Origin: JAYTQQ01 sp043784965
GTDB taxonomy: Bacteria; Bdellovibrionota; Bdellovibrionia; Bdellovibrionales; JAMPXM01
Direction: 5' to 3'
Assembly: GCA_043784965.1 (NCBI GenBank)
Contig: JAYVXS010000178.1
Coordinates: forward strand, 1 to 14,535
Length of the DNA stretch: 14,535 nucleotides
In this document: positions 14,465-14,535 of the stretch, one piece after another
Position numbering within the stretch: the stretch's first letter is position 1
Layout of the letters: each line of letters begins with the position of its first letter
Translations under genes and position numbers: made by a program
Notes under the pieces: generated by a model
Database searches by the model: none
What the model saw: only the letters and a program-made list of their open reading frames with translations
Told to the model about the DNA's origin: nothing

Positions 14465-14488
14465 CTTAGAGTGAGGCTTAGAGTGAGG
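14465..14488 (+). repeat. 12-bp direct tandem duplication
   Basis: CTTAGAGTGAGG occurs twice in a row with no gap, inside the leader of the presumed insertion sequence. It is immediately followed by a perfect 6-bp hairpin, CAACCT, loop CAAAGC, AGGTTG (14489-14506), placed directly before the possible start codon at 14512, where it could limit translation. Confidence 0.85.
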
Positions 14489-14511
14489 CAACCTCAAAGC
14501 AGGTTGTCGCA

Positions 14512-14535
14512 ATGAAAAGGTCTCGAAAACGCCAG
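14512..14535 (+). CDS. Possible transposase start, cut by the right edge
   Basis: ATG at 14512 opens a frame reading MKRSRKRQ to the window edge. It lies 117 bases inside the insertion-sequence-like end. The very basic N-terminus would suit a DNA-binding transposase, but eight residues prove nothing. The hairpin at 14489-14506 overlaps the region where a ribosome binding site would be (GCAGGTTG). Confidence 0.25.

Overview
The window looks like chromosomal DNA of a moderately AT-rich Gram-negative bacterium, most likely a member of the Bdellovibrionota (Bdellovibrio-like). The reasons are the many exported proteins of unknown family, the very large exported protein with an AEKTLGRKLS-type motif, and the paired CheX-like proteins. 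This placement is inference from gene style; there is no rRNA or other marker here.

Left edge (1-1256): a graveyard of mobile DNA. It holds the C-terminal part of a DDE transposase that continues off the left edge (IS1380-like), then a doubly truncated and frameshifted rve-type integrase/transposase carrying a 12-bp tandem expansion. That is joined directly to the coiled-coil tail of an unrelated protein, and followed by a solitary insertion-sequence-like end at 1102-1160.

Centre-left (1257-3548): two genes for exported proteins in tandem, a zinc metallopeptidase (HELSH...EGMAEY) and a WD40-like beta-propeller. Opposing them is an NsrR-type Rrf2 nitric-oxide sensor (3638-4072, minus). A strong NsrR-like palindrome (4154-4180) lies between nsrR and a tiny divergent ORF (4206-4340). 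That ORF keeps a signal peptide but is stopped inside a 12-bp tandem repeat array (4336-4419), so it looks like the stump of a lost NsrR target.

Centre (4651-7893): a full-length SWIM zinc-finger SNF2-family ATPase of 1080 residues.

Centre-right (7932-13008, minus strand): an apparent operon read 13008 -> 7932. It encodes a 1088-residue exported protein and then two translationally coupled CheX-like proteins. The first has a pseudo-receiver N-terminus and an intact D-x3-E-x2-N...P phosphatase motif. The second has a different N-terminal domain and a degenerate motif (Asn replaced by Tyr).

Right edge (13109-14535): a deletion scar joins the N-terminal part of an exported cyclophilin-type isomerase to the last 44 codons of a beta-ketoacyl synthase. 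Divergent from this is an exported HAD-like protein whose stop codon lies within a second copy of the insertion-sequence end (14395-14453). A possible transposase start (14512) runs off the right edge. The ~13.3 kb between the two similar ends is therefore bracketed by related mobile-element sequence.
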